A DNA stretch of 64,000 nucleotides from Paenalicyclobacillus ferrooxydans (GTDB taxonomy: Bacteria; Bacillota; Bacilli; Alicyclobacillales; Alicyclobacillaceae): contig NZ_LJCO01000058.1 of assembly GCF_001399675.1 (NCBI RefSeq), positions 30,468 through 94,467 of the forward strand, given 5' to 3'. Position numbers and translations under genes: made by a program. Numbering within the stretch: position 1 is the stretch's first letter; every line of letters begins with the position of its first letter. This document shows, piece by piece, positions 34,064 to 42,779 of this stretch. The notes under the pieces were generated by a model that did no database searches, had not been told where the DNA came from, and saw only the letters and a list, made by a program, of their open reading frames with translations.

Positions 34064-35151
34064 CGGGCACCCCTCACTCGAAACGACCAAGACAACACGA
34101 ACAATATCAGCAACAGGCCGACCATGCAGATAAGCGAGATCGGTAAATATAGATTGGAGACGAGTCCGGAAAATGTCTCGTCGGAAATCGGATAGATGGC
34201 TACCACAAAGGCGGCTGCAAAGGCTATTGATAAGATCCAGTTCCGCTGCTTTGGGGAACGCGGTTGGAACATTTCCGCAAGCAGAAACATGGCTAGTGAG
34301 ATGCGAATAAACGCCCCGGCCAACCACTGATAGATGGATAGAAAATCGACGTGTTCGATAAAGTGTTTGAAGGTCAGTAGACGCCACTCCTCATATGGGC
34401 TGTAGCGCTGTCGGGCCGCTTCATAGGGTCCGAACTCAGTGATGGCGCCGATCAAGGGACCGATTGTCAGTCCAATCAGTCCAACGGCGATGATGACGAG
34501 GACATACCACCGAATTTTGCTTCGGACAAACGGCTGCAAGAACAGCACAAGAATGACTTCAGAGAATGCGGCACCCGTAAACAGGACGCCGTGCATCACG
34601 GGAGGCAGACCGTGCTCGAGTACCGGACGCAGATACAGATAATTTTTATTGGGGAGGTTTCCGAGGGCGACGAAAATCCCGAGCGCAACGATGATGGGCA
34701 ACAGGATACCGTTCGAGATGGCGATGGTGACAAGCCCGCTGCGCGCAGCAAAATAACAACCTGTTGCGAAGACAAGCACCGTGGCAACGAGCGGCGTCTC
34801 TGGAAGATACATAGTCTTGGCCCAAAAGCACGTGTCTCTTAGGGTGATCGCACTCATCACAAACAGCTGCAAGACAATGATCGATAACAGCGGGTACCAG
34901 ATAAAGGGATGGACGTGCTGCCGAAGCCACTGCCCAAGATGCATTTGCGCCGTATTGCGGCAAACGGCAGACAGGACCAGGGCACCAGTGAGCAGGACGG
35001 CACCCGTTATCAGGACAGACACCCAAGCATCCCGCTGTGCGGCACGCAGTAACAACGGAATAATGATGACGTGATCCATGACGCCAGCTGCAGTGTACAC
35101 CAGCATTACCAGTTGAACAACGGTAATGGTTCTTGCCTGCAACGAATCCAT
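34060..35151 (-). CDS. gerAB: Spore germination receptor subunit B (permease-like)
   Basis: A 363-residue protein with ten hydrophobic helices, member of the APC-superfamily endospore germination permeases. The start ISVVQ-type pattern is TITVVQLVMLVYTAAGVMDH. It binds the germinant within its membrane core in known examples. GAGGATGGGA precedes the ATG. The operon order B-A-C differs from the A-B-C order of the Bacillus gerA operon. Confidence 0.92.
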   Translation of the reverse strand: MDSLQARTITVVQLVMLVYTAAGVMDHVIIIPLLLRAAQRDAWVSVLITGAVLLTGALVLSAVCRNTAQMHLGQWLRQHVHPFIWYPLLSIIVLQLFVMSAITLRDTCFWAKTMYLPETPLVATVLVFATGCYFAARSGLVTIAISNGILLPIIVALGIFVALGNLPNKNYLYLRPVLEHGLPPVMHGVLFTGAAFSEVILVLFLQPFVRSKIRWYVLVIIAVGLIGLTIGPLIGAITEFGPYEAARQRYSPYEEWRLLTFKHFIEHVDFLSIYQWLAGAFIRISLAMFLLAEMFQPRSPKQRNWILSIAFAAAFVVAIYPISDETFSGLVSNLYLPISLICMVGLLLILFVLSWSFRVRGAR

Positions 35152-35270
35152 GTTGATCCCATCCTCGCGTAGAGTATCGGTTATTCTTTCCTCCCGACTC
35201 CAATAAAATTCATCGCATACAGTTTCTGGTGGTTAGAGGGCCTTTGCGCGGGGCTGTAGAACAAGTGAGG

Positions 35271-35375
35271 GAGGAACAGAGTTCCGCTAACGGATGGACA
35301 GGGGCGACGTGTCGCGGCCCAGCGCGGCCTGTAGCGGCCCGGCACGTTATAGAGGAACAGAGTTCCGCTAACGGA
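35271..35375. repeat. 24-bp direct repeat with internal palindrome
   Basis: Two exact 24-base copies (35271-35294 and 35352-35375), each containing GGAAC-AGA-GTTCC. They frame a very GC-rich segment. The rest of 35152-35583 is CCCGACC-rich low-complexity DNA without a convincing gene. Confidence 0.85.
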
Positions 35376-35583
35376 CCGCCCGGCGCGGCTCACCCGACCC
35401 ACCCGACCTGTGCTCCCGGCTGGCACGCCCACCGCCCCACCGGCTCACCCGCCCCGACCGAGCGTTCACTGCTGGTTCGAGTATGGGATCCCCTTTTTCA
35501 TCAGCCACCCGGATGAGGCAGAGAGGCTTGAATTAGAGTACACTCTCTAGTGACGTGAGCATCTCATGACGGAGGGACACTTG

Positions 35584-36537
35584 GTGGCAGCTTTAGAGGA
35601 ACATGTGTTGATTGTATTTACCGGAGGGACGATCTCCGTCTCACCGTCACGTGACAGTAATCATCCTGCACTCGGTGGAGCGCAGTTGGCAGGCGAGATC
35701 AGCGGGTTTTCAGAGGTGCCTATTCAGACGGTTGACCTCTACCGTGCGATGAGCGAGTCTCTGACATTTCCACACCTTCATAAATTGGTGACCTTTTTGC
35801 GCCAAGCGATGGACCAACCGGCAGTCCGGGGGGTGGTCGTGTCCCATGGTACAGATACGATGGATGAAGTCAGCTATCTGGTCGATCTCGTTGGCCCATG
35901 GTCGAAACCCATCGTGTTTACGGGAGCGATGCGCCACAACGAATTGGTTTCTGCTGATGGACCGGCGAACCTCGTGAATGCCATTCGGGTTGCAGATACG
36001 TCGGCCTCGATCGGCCGCGGGGTCATGGTTGTCATGAACGAGGAAATTCATGCAGCCCGTTACGTAGTGAAAGGTCACAGCACTAACGTGTCGTCTTTTT
36101 CATCACCAGGAGCAGGCTTGATGGGGTCGGTGGTGGAAGAATGTGTGAGGTATTATTGGAGTGTGCCGCCATGCACCAACTCGTATCGGCTTCCTGCACT
36201 GGATTCCTGGCCGAAAGTAGAGCTCATTCGCATGACGCTCGGCAACTCGGGACTGTTTTTGCGAGCCTGTCTCGCTGAGCAGGTGGACGGGGTTGTGATT
36301 GAGGGATTCGGTGCTGGCCATGTCCCTGAGTTTCTCTTGCCGGACATACAGAAGTTGATTGACGCGGGAATCAGGGTGTGGGTGGTTCCACGAACGGCAT
36401 CCGGGCATCCGCTCTACGCGACGTACGGGACGCCAGGCAGCGAGATCGGCCTGCAGTCAATGGGGGTTCAGATGGAGGAAGGCCCCGGACACAAAGCCCG
36501 CATCCGGATGATGCTCGAGCTTGCGGGCAAGGAGTAA
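35584..36537 (+). CDS. L-asparaginase / asparaginase-glutaminase family
   Basis: A 317-residue enzyme. An ATG at 35566 is in frame but the binding site ACGGAGGGAC lies after it; GTG 35584 with seven-base spacing (TTG 35581 also possible) is the likely start. VLIVFTGGTISVS holds the catalytic Thr, VVSHGTDTMDEVSYL the Thr-Asp pair with the conserved Lys replaced in the following FTGAMRHNE context. No signal peptide, so a cytosolic type I enzyme. It hydrolyses asparagine to aspartate and ammonia. Confidence 0.93.
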   Translation: MAALEEHVLIVFTGGTISVSPSRDSNHPALGGAQLAGEISGFSEVPIQTVDLYRAMSESLTFPHLHKLVTFLRQAMDQPAVRGVVVSHGTDTMDEVSYLVDLVGPWSKPIVFTGAMRHNELVSADGPANLVNAIRVADTSASIGRGVMVVMNEEIHAARYVVKGHSTNVSSFSSPGAGLMGSVVEECVRYYWSVPPCTNSYRLPALDSWPKVELIRMTLGNSGLFLRACLAEQVDGVVIEGFGAGHVPEFLLPDIQKLIDAGIRVWVVPRTASGHPLYATYGTPGSEIGLQSMGVQMEEGPGHKARIRMMLELAGKE

Positions 36538-36602
36538 CAACTAGAGAAAAAGCGGAGAGATGCGTGAACTGGGGGAGAATTCAACCGGAAAGCGGGTTGC
36601 TC

Positions 36603-37586
36603 ATGAAGAGGCAGACGACGATGTCTTTCATCATTTTGGGGGCGGCATTTCTGTCAGGTTGCGGGCAACCATCAACTGGGAATTCAGCCGTCAACCAATC
36701 CCAGGGTTTGAGTCAGACAGGCAGGGCCAATACGGCTACAGGCAACTCCAGCGGGAGCAGCACAACCAACTCACTTGTTGGCGGGCCCGTGAACGGATCG
36801 GGCAATGACACCACAGGAAACACAACCGGGAGCAATGCGACGGGCAGCGGATCGTCAAGTGCAGCTTCGAATGTTGCGGGATCCGGTTCGGCTGCCGCAC
36901 CCCGGTTTGCAGGATACACGACGGACATTATGAACTATGTAGAGAAAGAGACGACCATGCCATTGTTTGCCCCAACTGAGCCTACGTTTACGCCGCATGC
37001 CACGGCCGTCAGTGCAGAGGTGTTTCGGTCCGCCTCGAGTTATAGTGTGGATTTGTACGCAACAGCAAAGCCGCTTCCCATCAACGACCCAAGTCTCAAT
37101 ACACGGGGGACGGGGGCAGAGATTGCAAACTTCGACGGCCAAGCGTACGCCTCACCTGCAGCAGCAATGCAGGCTTTGCAGGCGACCGCTGAGGCGTTCC
37201 CGGTGGATCACAGTCAGCCTAGCACACAGGTCGATCTCGGTGAGGGAGTCACTGCTCGTCTGTACCCATACAAGGCCAGCAATGTACCGTCAAACTATAG
37301 CGTGATGGAGTGGCACGAGGGAAAATGGACGATTGACGTCTACGGGACGGCATCGCTCGATCTGATTAACCAAGCCAAGCAGGTGGTCAACTACCTTCAT
37401 ATCAACTTCCTGCCGATGACAAACGGCATCCTGCAGGTCAATCCCCCGGGAGCGACCGGCCCAAGCACCTCGCTGTCCTGGGTGTTTGGGACGGACATGT
37501 ATTTTTGCAGTACTCGGGATAGTCTCTCCGCGATGGAGCTCGCTGTGTCCATGCGGGAGTATCCAAGCTACCGCATTGCACCGTGA
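36603..37586 (+). CDS. Lipoprotein with Ser/Gly/Asn/Thr-rich linker, function unknown
   Basis: A 327-residue exported protein. The longer open frame is a shadow of the asparaginase gene; ATG 36603 starts a signal with lipobox FLSGC (Cys20). Residues ~25-100 are a low-complexity Gly/Ser/Thr/Asn linker as seen in surface-displayed domains. The C-terminal ~220 residues form a folded domain with no recognised family (contains YTTDIMNYVEKETTMPLFAP and VMEWHEGKWTIDVYG). The last three codons are within a direct repeat. It probably shares a transcript with asparaginase. Confidence 0.8.
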   Translation: MKRQTTMSFIILGAAFLSGCGQPSTGNSAVNQSQGLSQTGRANTATGNSSGSSTTNSLVGGPVNGSGNDTTGNTTGSNATGSGSSSAASNVAGSGSAAAPRFAGYTTDIMNYVEKETTMPLFAPTEPTFTPHATAVSAEVFRSASSYSVDLYATAKPLPINDPSLNTRGTGAEIANFDGQAYASPAAAMQALQATAEAFPVDHSQPSTQVDLGEGVTARLYPYKASNVPSNYSVMEWHEGKWTIDVYGTASLDLINQAKQVVNYLHINFLPMTNGILQVNPPGATGPSTSLSWVFGTDMYFCSTRDSLSAMELAVSMREYPSYRIAP

Positions 37587-37655
37587 CAATTCGTTTGCCT
37601 GTGGTGTGGAACCTTTTGCACCGTGACATGCGTTTGCCTGTGGTGTGGAACCTTA
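37576..37655. repeat. 40-bp direct duplication at the lipoprotein stop
   Basis: Two nearly identical ~39-base copies that start TTGCACCGTGACA and end TGTGGTGTGGAACCTT. The first copy includes the stop codon of the lipoprotein gene. Confidence 0.88.
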
Positions 37656-37663
37656 GTACGAAA

Positions 37664-38479
37664 TTAGTCGTACCAAATGGATTCGTCTTGGCGTATCCAC
37701 ATCCGAATCCCACTCGTCAGAAATGCTCCGCCCATAAAGACGAGCATCAAGATAGCGCCGAGCTGCATATCCCCGAGCGGAGTCAGCCAGGCAAAGAGTC
37801 GGGGGGCATGCACGTACACGCTGTACCATGGTACACCGGACATGAGCTGAAGGATGATGAGCGGCATGCCAAGGTTGTAGTTGTAGAGCAGATAGAGCAG
37901 CTTCTGCCCATTCGTCAGTGATCCGATGCCCTCAATCTCGAGCAACAACGGGCTCCACATGAAGCCGGCAATCACAAAAAAGACCACATGCTCAAAGAGA
38001 TGAAAGTTTTCGTGCTCCAAGGCAAGGTTGTACAGATACGGTGAGTGGAAGGCCGTCAAAACAATGTTAAAAATGGCACCGTTGACAAGAGGGTGTACCC
38101 AGAACCGTACGCCCTTGCCGATCAGCCTTGAATTCCAAAGCGATCGGTAAAAAGACTCAGGAAGTCCCTTCATCATGAGCGGCGTCATGATGGTAATTTC
38201 AATCATGTGCTGAATCATGTGCGCAGAATAAAGATAGTTGTCAGACAGGTAATCCAATGGCCCGGCAAACGAAAAGTACATCAGCCAGCAGCCGATGAGA
38301 AACAAAAAGGTTTGCTTCCGTGTCGTCATGTGGCGCCGTCCGTACAGCTTGAACGCTACAGGTCCGTGCGCCAGTGTCAGGTAGATGACCTGTAGTACTA
38401 TCGCAACGACGATAATATCCGGCTGCCACAGATCCTCAAATGGAGCTTTTGCAAAGATCCCCCACATTCCCGTATTCAC
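37664..38479 (-). CDS. ctaG: Cytochrome c oxidase assembly factor CtaG (CtaG_CaaA family)
   Basis: A 271-residue membrane protein with about seven helices. Conserved His-rich motifs lie at helix ends: LYSAHMIQHMIEI (H-M-x-x-H-M), NLALEHENFHLFEH and GGAFLTSG. CtaG is needed for Cu insertion or assembly of caa3-type oxidase in Bacillus. No other oxidase gene is nearby. The GTG start has only a poor binding site, which may mean coupling with the upstream small gene 12 bases away. Confidence 0.94.
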   Translation of the reverse strand: MNTGMWGIFAKAPFEDLWQPDIIVVAIVLQVIYLTLAHGPVAFKLYGRRHMTTRKQTFLFLIGCWLMYFSFAGPLDYLSDNYLYSAHMIQHMIEITIMTPLMMKGLPESFYRSLWNSRLIGKGVRFWVHPLVNGAIFNIVLTAFHSPYLYNLALEHENFHLFEHVVFFVIAGFMWSPLLLEIEGIGSLTNGQKLLYLLYNYNLGMPLIILQLMSGVPWYSVYVHAPRLFAWLTPLGDMQLGAILMLVFMGGAFLTSGIRMWIRQDESIWYD

Positions 38480-38490
38480 TCGCTTTCATA

Positions 38491-38865
38491 TCACTCTTGG
38501 TGTTCTCTATCAGTCTTCTCTCTCTTTTTTTCGATCACGTTCCTTGAACGAGACCCCTTGGACGGCACCCCTTGGATGCAAACCGGGCCTGAAAGCACCG
38601 CTTGGTCAGGGTTGCGACAGGAACGTGCGTCTCGAGCTTGTCCACGTTGTGCGAAAGTTCGAATCTTAGACGCTTTCATTTGGTAGAAGTACTTGCAAAC
38701 TCCGGCGTATCCGCCTCCATATTGTAACGTAAATCGACAATGACGAGGGCCATCGGGGAAGTTGAATTTTATGGTTAAGAAATTATTCGGGTTCCCACAC
38801 GGATCTTCCTGCGCAATTAGCTTGTCCCAGGCGCAAGGAGATGTTTCATTAAGCCAACTTGACAT
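38491..38865 (-). CDS. Hypothetical protein, possibly co-transcribed with ctaG
   Basis: A 124-residue frame with AGAGGAG five bases before its ATG. It starts MSSWLNETSPCAWDKL, has five or six Cys, no membrane segment, and a strongly basic/charged tail (IEKKREKTDREHQE). No family is recognised. Its only support is the binding site and its position just upstream of ctaG. The C-terminal half may be noncoding DNA that happens to be open. Confidence 0.4.
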   Translation of the reverse strand: MSSWLNETSPCAWDKLIAQEDPCGNPNNFLTIKFNFPDGPRHCRFTLQYGGGYAGVCKYFYQMKASKIRTFAQRGQARDARSCRNPDQAVLSGPVCIQGVPSKGSRSRNVIEKKREKTDREHQE

Positions 38866-38965
38866 GCCGCTCCTCTGAGCAGGTACACTCCGTGCAAGAG
38901 GAATAACCACTTGCTTGCCAGCGCAGAAAGGTGCATTTACAACACAAGTAACTCAATAAGTCAAT

Positions 38966-39075
38966 CTTCTTATCTAGAGCAGGCGGAGGGACTGGCCCTA
39001 TGAAGCCTCGGCAACCACTGTGTGATGTAGATGGTGCTAATTCCTGCGGCATTCTATGTCGAGAGATGAGGAGGG
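38966..39075 (+). promoter_or_regulatory. SAM-I (S-box) riboswitch
   Basis: A complete S-box aptamer: CTTCTTATC pairs with GATGAGGAG to form P1; GAGC..GGCGGAGGGACTGGCCC, ATGAAGCC, CGGCAACC, GGTGCTAATTCC and GAGAGATGAGG are all present in order. It normally represses methionine or SAM biosynthesis genes when SAM is high. No such gene follows here. Confidence 0.95.
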
Positions 39076-39094
39076 ATGATCCGGTGCACACCGC

Positions 39095-39120
39095 GACCCC
39101 TCTCAGAGGGGTCTTTTTTC
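39095..39120 (+). terminator. Intrinsic terminator of the SAM riboswitch
   Basis: GACCCC..GGGGTC (39095-39113, up to nine pairs) is followed by six T. CCCCTCTC can alternatively pair with the GAGGAGGG of the P1 3' strand, which gives the classical terminator/antiterminator choice. Confidence 0.92.
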
Positions 39121-39156
39121 GTCGGCATCAAATTTGCAACACGGTGCATGAAACAA

Positions 39157-39690
39157 CGAGTGGGTCGGCGCACGATTAAGACGGTGCGAGCGACTTAAGT
39201 CGGCCTTTTTGCGGAGATAGTAGGCTGAGACCGACTAAGACCGGCACCTTATCGCGATTAAGTCGGTGAGACCGACTTACGCAGGCGGAACGAGTGGATC
39301 GGCGCACGATTAAGACGGTGTGAGCGACTTAAGTCGGTCTTTTAGCGGAGATAGTAGGCTGGGACCGACTAAGACCGGCACCTTGTCGCGATTAAGTCGG
39401 TGAGACCGACTTACGCAGGTGAAACGAGTGGGTTGGCGCACGATTAAGACGGTGTGAGCGACTTAGGTCGGCCTTTTTGCGGAGATAGTAGGCTGAGACC
39501 GACTAAGACCGGCACCTTATCGCGATTAAGTCGGTGAGACCGACTTAGCCAGGTGAAACGAGTAGGTTGGCGCACGATTAAGACGGTGCGAGCGACTTAA
39601 GTCGGCCTTTTGGCGGAGATAGTAGGCTGGGACCGACTAAGACCGGCACCTTATCGCGATTAAGACGGTGAGACCGACTTAACTTAGGGA
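39157..39690. repeat. 134-bp tandem repeat array, four units, with TAAGTCG dyads
   Basis: Four copies start at about 39174, 39308, 39442 and 39576, exactly 134 bases apart and about 95 percent identical by eye. Each unit holds three inverted elements: TTAAGACGG..CGACTTAA, CCGACTAAGACCGG, and TTAAGTCGGT-GAG-ACCGACTTA. The fourth copy ends immediately before the binding site of the 70-codon gene at 39699. Confidence 0.95.
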
Positions 39691-39698
39691 GGAAACAC

Positions 39699-39911
39699 AT
39701 GGAGAACTGTTCTTTTAGCCGCAGCGAGAATATGACGATATGTTTTCTAGATATCAAGTCGGATTTTGGAATCATCGGGATCAGCGAGCATGAAGACCCA
39801 AACGAGGCTGAGCGCCTAGCTTACGAAGACGCTCGGGAAAAGGCGCGTGTTATTTCCATTAAAAAGTTGCGGATGTACCATTGGTGGAAGCAGCAAAAGG
39901 AGCAGCAGTGA
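39699..39911 (+). CDS. Orphan small protein, 70 residues
   Basis: An ATG five bases after GGGAGGAAA opens a 70-codon frame. The N-terminal half is mixed (TICFLDIKSDFGIIGISEHE), the C-terminal half is charged and helical (DPNEAERLAYEDAREKARVI) and ends WWKQQKEQQ. No family is recognised. It is the first gene after the SAM riboswitch, 580 bases away, with the 134-bp array in between, so it may or may not be the regulated gene. Confidence 0.6.
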   Translation: MENCSFSRSENMTICFLDIKSDFGIIGISEHEDPNEAERLAYEDAREKARVISIKKLRMYHWWKQQKEQQ

Positions 39912-40041
39912 AGTCTCTTGAAACAAGCAGATAATTCTATTTGCCGTGCTACTAGAGTTTCCGTACACTAGACAATAAAGCCAGTCACTTGCCTCACTTG
40001 TGGGGCGTGCTACCCCAGTTCCCAACGAAAATGGTGATTGA

Positions 40042-40779
40042 ATGTCAAAAACGGCAAATCTGCATGTTTACGTAGTCTTGCTCACACTGATTTCCGGCTG
40101 TGCGGATGCCATCAGTTTTCTTGCACTCGGTCAGGTTCTGACGGCAGCCATGACGGGCAATACGGTCTTCCTTGGCCTCGCGCTCGTCAACAGCGGCCAC
40201 TTGAAACCACTCGGCTACATTGTCGCTTTGTTCGGGTTTATGGTCGGTGCGGCGGTGGGATCCGTTGTGCTCCGGAACAAGCGGCATGAAAAAGGAATCA
40301 CGTGGGGCGTGACCCGCACTCTCGCACTGGAGCTGTTCGGATTTATCCTGTTTATGGTCTTTACTTATATCTTTGGCAAGTCACTGCTGCCGCTCCTCAT
40401 TTTCACCCTGGCCTTCTCGATGGGTGTTCAAGGTGTAGCCGCTCGAAGGATTGGCGTAAACGGTGTACCGACTACCGTCATTACCAGTACGACAACCGGC
40501 TTGATGGAAGCGGTCGTTTGGAACACGTATGACAAATTCCGCCGTAAGCAGCACCCGAGTGAAACGATTGATCCGCCAATACCCGGCTCGTCCATGACGG
40601 TTTGGGCAACAGTGCTCGTTTCGTACTGCGTTGGTGCAGCGATGTGTGGTTTTATCGAAAAGCAGTGGGGATTACATGCGATTTGGCTGCCGATTTGTCT
40701 GTCCGCGGGGGTTGTCTTGGCAGCACTGACCACAAACCTGCGCGTCCGTGATACGGAACGCGCGAAAATTGAGGTCTGA
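40042..40779 (+). CDS. DUF1275 / YoaK-family membrane protein
   Basis: A 245-residue protein with six or seven helices. LISGCADAISFLALGQVLTAAMTGNTVFLGLAL is the family signature, and GVQGVAARRIGVNGVPTTVITSTTTGLMEAV is its repeat in the second half. The family has no proven transport activity. The binding site (GGTGATTG) is modest. A terminator follows. Confidence 0.9.
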   Translation: MSKTANLHVYVVLLTLISGCADAISFLALGQVLTAAMTGNTVFLGLALVNSGHLKPLGYIVALFGFMVGAAVGSVVLRNKRHEKGITWGVTRTLALELFGFILFMVFTYIFGKSLLPLLIFTLAFSMGVQGVAARRIGVNGVPTTVITSTTTGLMEAVVWNTYDKFRRKQHPSETIDPPIPGSSMTVWATVLVSYCVGAAMCGFIEKQWGLHAIWLPICLSAGVVLAALTTNLRVRDTERAKIEV

Positions 40780-40838
40780 GTAAAATGATTCAGCTTGCCG
40801 GCGAGCCTCGGTAAGCAGCCAGCAATTGAGAAAAGGAT

Positions 40839-40874
40839 AAGCGCGCCTGGCACAGCCGGGCGCGCTTCTTATCT
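40839..40874 (+). terminator. Terminator after the DUF1275 gene
   Basis: AAGCGCGCC-TGG and CC-GGGCGCGCTT form an 11-12 pair stem with a five-base loop, followed by CTTATCT. Confidence 0.8.
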
Positions 40875-40919
40875 ATCAACAGATCGGTGCAGACGTTACG
40901 CGTTACAGACCGGTGGGCA

Positions 40920-41160
40920 CGGGTTACGCGGTTGCGGTTACACATTGCAGACCGGCTCACGCACGTTACGCGGTTGCGGTTGCACATTGCAGACCGGCTC
41001 ACGCACGTTACGCGGTTGCGGTTACACATTACAGACCGGCTCACGCACGTTACGCGGTTGACATTACGCGTCACAGACCGGCTCACGCACGTTACGCGGT
41101 TGCGGTTACGCATTGCAAACCGGCTCACGCACGTTACGTGGTTGCCGTTACGCGCCTGCT
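40920..41160. repeat. 42-bp tandem repeat, six copies
   Basis: Copies begin at 40923, 40965, 41007, 41049, 41091 and 41133, a strict 42-base period; each contains GTTACGCGGTTG and CAGACCGGCTCACGC. It fills the gap between convergent genes. As 42 is a multiple of three, long meaningless frames are open on both strands. Confidence 0.95.
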
Positions 41161-41168
41161 GGACTGGT

Positions 41169-42779
41169 TCAAGCGTTGTCTTCAGCGAGTTTATGCTCTT
41201 GGTAGTACTCTTTGCCTTTCAGCTTGATCTCCGGCAAGAAGAACGTCCCGATGAAGCACAGAACGGCAAAGACCAGCCCGACCTTAAACAGGTGCTGAAC
41301 GCCAAAGGTGAGAGAGGCCTTCACGGCATCCATGAGCTGAAGGTACATTTGGTGACCTGTTGCACCGTACTTGCTGAATTCCGTCGAGATGGATTGCTGT
41401 GCCTGCTTGGTCAGCAGGGACTGGGGATTCACCCCGGCAAGTTTGCTCTGAAACTGGTGCAATGATGCAGGCAACGTTTTGCTGAGTTTGGCACTGAAGT
41501 TCTTATCCAGAATCGATCCGAAAATCGGTGACGCGATAACGCCGCCCAAGGAAGAAACAAACTGCTGTGTTGAGTTGACAGTTCCCATAATCTTGTAAGG
41601 GAATGCATTCTGAACGACCATGTTCATCAGCGGCATTAACGATCCGATACCCAGTCCCAGAACGACCATGTCGACCATAACCGTGCCCCAGGTGGTATGA
41701 ACGTTCATTTGATTCAGCAGCAGTGAACCGACCACGATGATTGCACCGCTGATTGATCCCAGGAACTTATAACGACCCGTCTTCGACATGACCTGCCCGG
41801 ACACCATGCTTCCGATGATAAAACCGACCATCATGGGAGTCATGACCCAACCACTGTCTTGTGCATTGAGGCCAATTACCCCTTGAACGAAGACAGGCAG
41901 GAACATCAGACTGCCAAACATCGTCATGCCGACCAATATACCTAAAATGAGCGAAGTCGTGAAAATCCGGTTTTTAAACAAACTTGGCGTCAACACCGGA
42001 TCGGATGCTCTTCGCTCCCACAAGATGAAAATCGCGAGAACAATCACACCACCGATGAAAAGCGTTAACTCGATCGGAGACCCCCAGGCGTATTTTGTGC
42101 CGGCCCAAGTAAAGCCGAGTAGAACCGGGATCAAGCCAACGACCAAGATGACAGACCCGAGCCAATCGACCTTGACGCGGTGTTCCGCTCGTACTCGCGG
42201 CAACGTAAACAGCACACCGAAAATGGCAAGCACCGCAAAGGGAAGGTTAATGTAGAATACCCACCTCCAGGAGAAGGAGTCTGTAATCCATCCACCCAGT
42301 GCAGGCCCCACAATACTCGAAATTCCAAATACCGCCATCATGACGCCCATCCATTTGGCTCGTTCCTTCGGTGAGAAAATGTCACCGACGGTTGCACGCG
42401 GCATGCTCATCATTGCACCCGCCCCGATACCTTGGAAGGCGCGCGCCCAGACGAGTTCAATCATGGAATGTGCCTGACCGGAAACGGCAGAACCAAGGCC
42501 AAACATGATTAAACCAAACAGGTAAAACGGTTTTCGCCCAAATACATCAGACAGCTTTCCGTAAATGGGAACCGTTACAGACGAAGCCATCATATAGGCT
42601 GTGAAAACCCAGGCATATAAGTTAAATCCGTGCAAGTCTCCAATGATGGTCGGCATCGCTGTAGATACGACGGTCTGGTCCATTGACGAGAAAAACATCG
42701 TCAATAAAACAGTTGCAAATGCCCACCACTTTCGCTGACCAGTAATCTGGTTCGTTGATTGTACCGCTGCTTGAGCCAT
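41169..42779 (-). CDS. EmrB/QacA-type multidrug MFS exporter (DHA2)
   Basis: A 536-residue, 14-helix drug:H+ antiporter. FFSSMDQTVVSTAMPTI carries helix 1 motif D1 with its Asp; GKLSDVFGRKP is motif A; RAFQGIGAGAMM is motif B; GISSIVGPALGGW is motif C of the antiporters. GGAGGATAAATAG precedes the ATG, directly after the marR-type stop. The pair is a typical self-regulated pump, likely expelling hydrophobic or cationic toxins. Confidence 0.95.
   Translation of the reverse strand: MAQAAVQSTNQITGQRKWWAFATVLLTMFFSSMDQTVVSTAMPTIIGDLHGFNLYAWVFTAYMMASSVTVPIYGKLSDVFGRKPFYLFGLIMFGLGSAVSGQAHSMIELVWARAFQGIGAGAMMSMPRATVGDIFSPKERAKWMGVMMAVFGISSIVGPALGGWITDSFSWRWVFYINLPFAVLAIFGVLFTLPRVRAEHRVKVDWLGSVILVVGLIPVLLGFTWAGTKYAWGSPIELTLFIGGVIVLAIFILWERRASDPVLTPSLFKNRIFTTSLILGILVGMTMFGSLMFLPVFVQGVIGLNAQDSGWVMTPMMVGFIIGSMVSGQVMSKTGRYKFLGSISGAIIVVGSLLLNQMNVHTTWGTVMVDMVVLGLGIGSLMPLMNMVVQNAFPYKIMGTVNSTQQFVSSLGGVIASPIFGSILDKNFSAKLSKTLPASLHQFQSKLAGVNPQSLLTKQAQQSISTEFSKYGATGHQMYLQLMDAVKASLTFGVQHLFKVGLVFAVLCFIGTFFLPEIKLKGKEYYQEHKLAEDNA

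Noticed and set aside
34064..34387. 108-residue extension of the GerA-like subunit
   Set aside because: It is antisense-free overlap in the gerB gene in another frame; tandem ATG codons with a binding site at 34063 fit the gene junction.
35181..35516. GC-rich frames on both strands
   Set aside because: Pro/Arg/Ala-rich translations from low-complexity DNA with a 24-bp duplication; no initiation signals.
36378..36602. N-terminal extension of the lipoprotein
   Set aside because: It overlaps the asparaginase gene in another frame; the signal peptide with lipobox starts at 36603.
39157..39690. Possible CRISPR array
   Set aside because: The units are contiguous 134-bp tandem copies; there are no unique spacers between short identical repeats, and no cas genes. 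The same holds for every other array in the window.
40795..41465. Frames of 88-192 codons over the 42-bp array
   Set aside because: Period 42 keeps all frames open; the peptides are simple repeats and extend into the antisense strand of the MFS gene.
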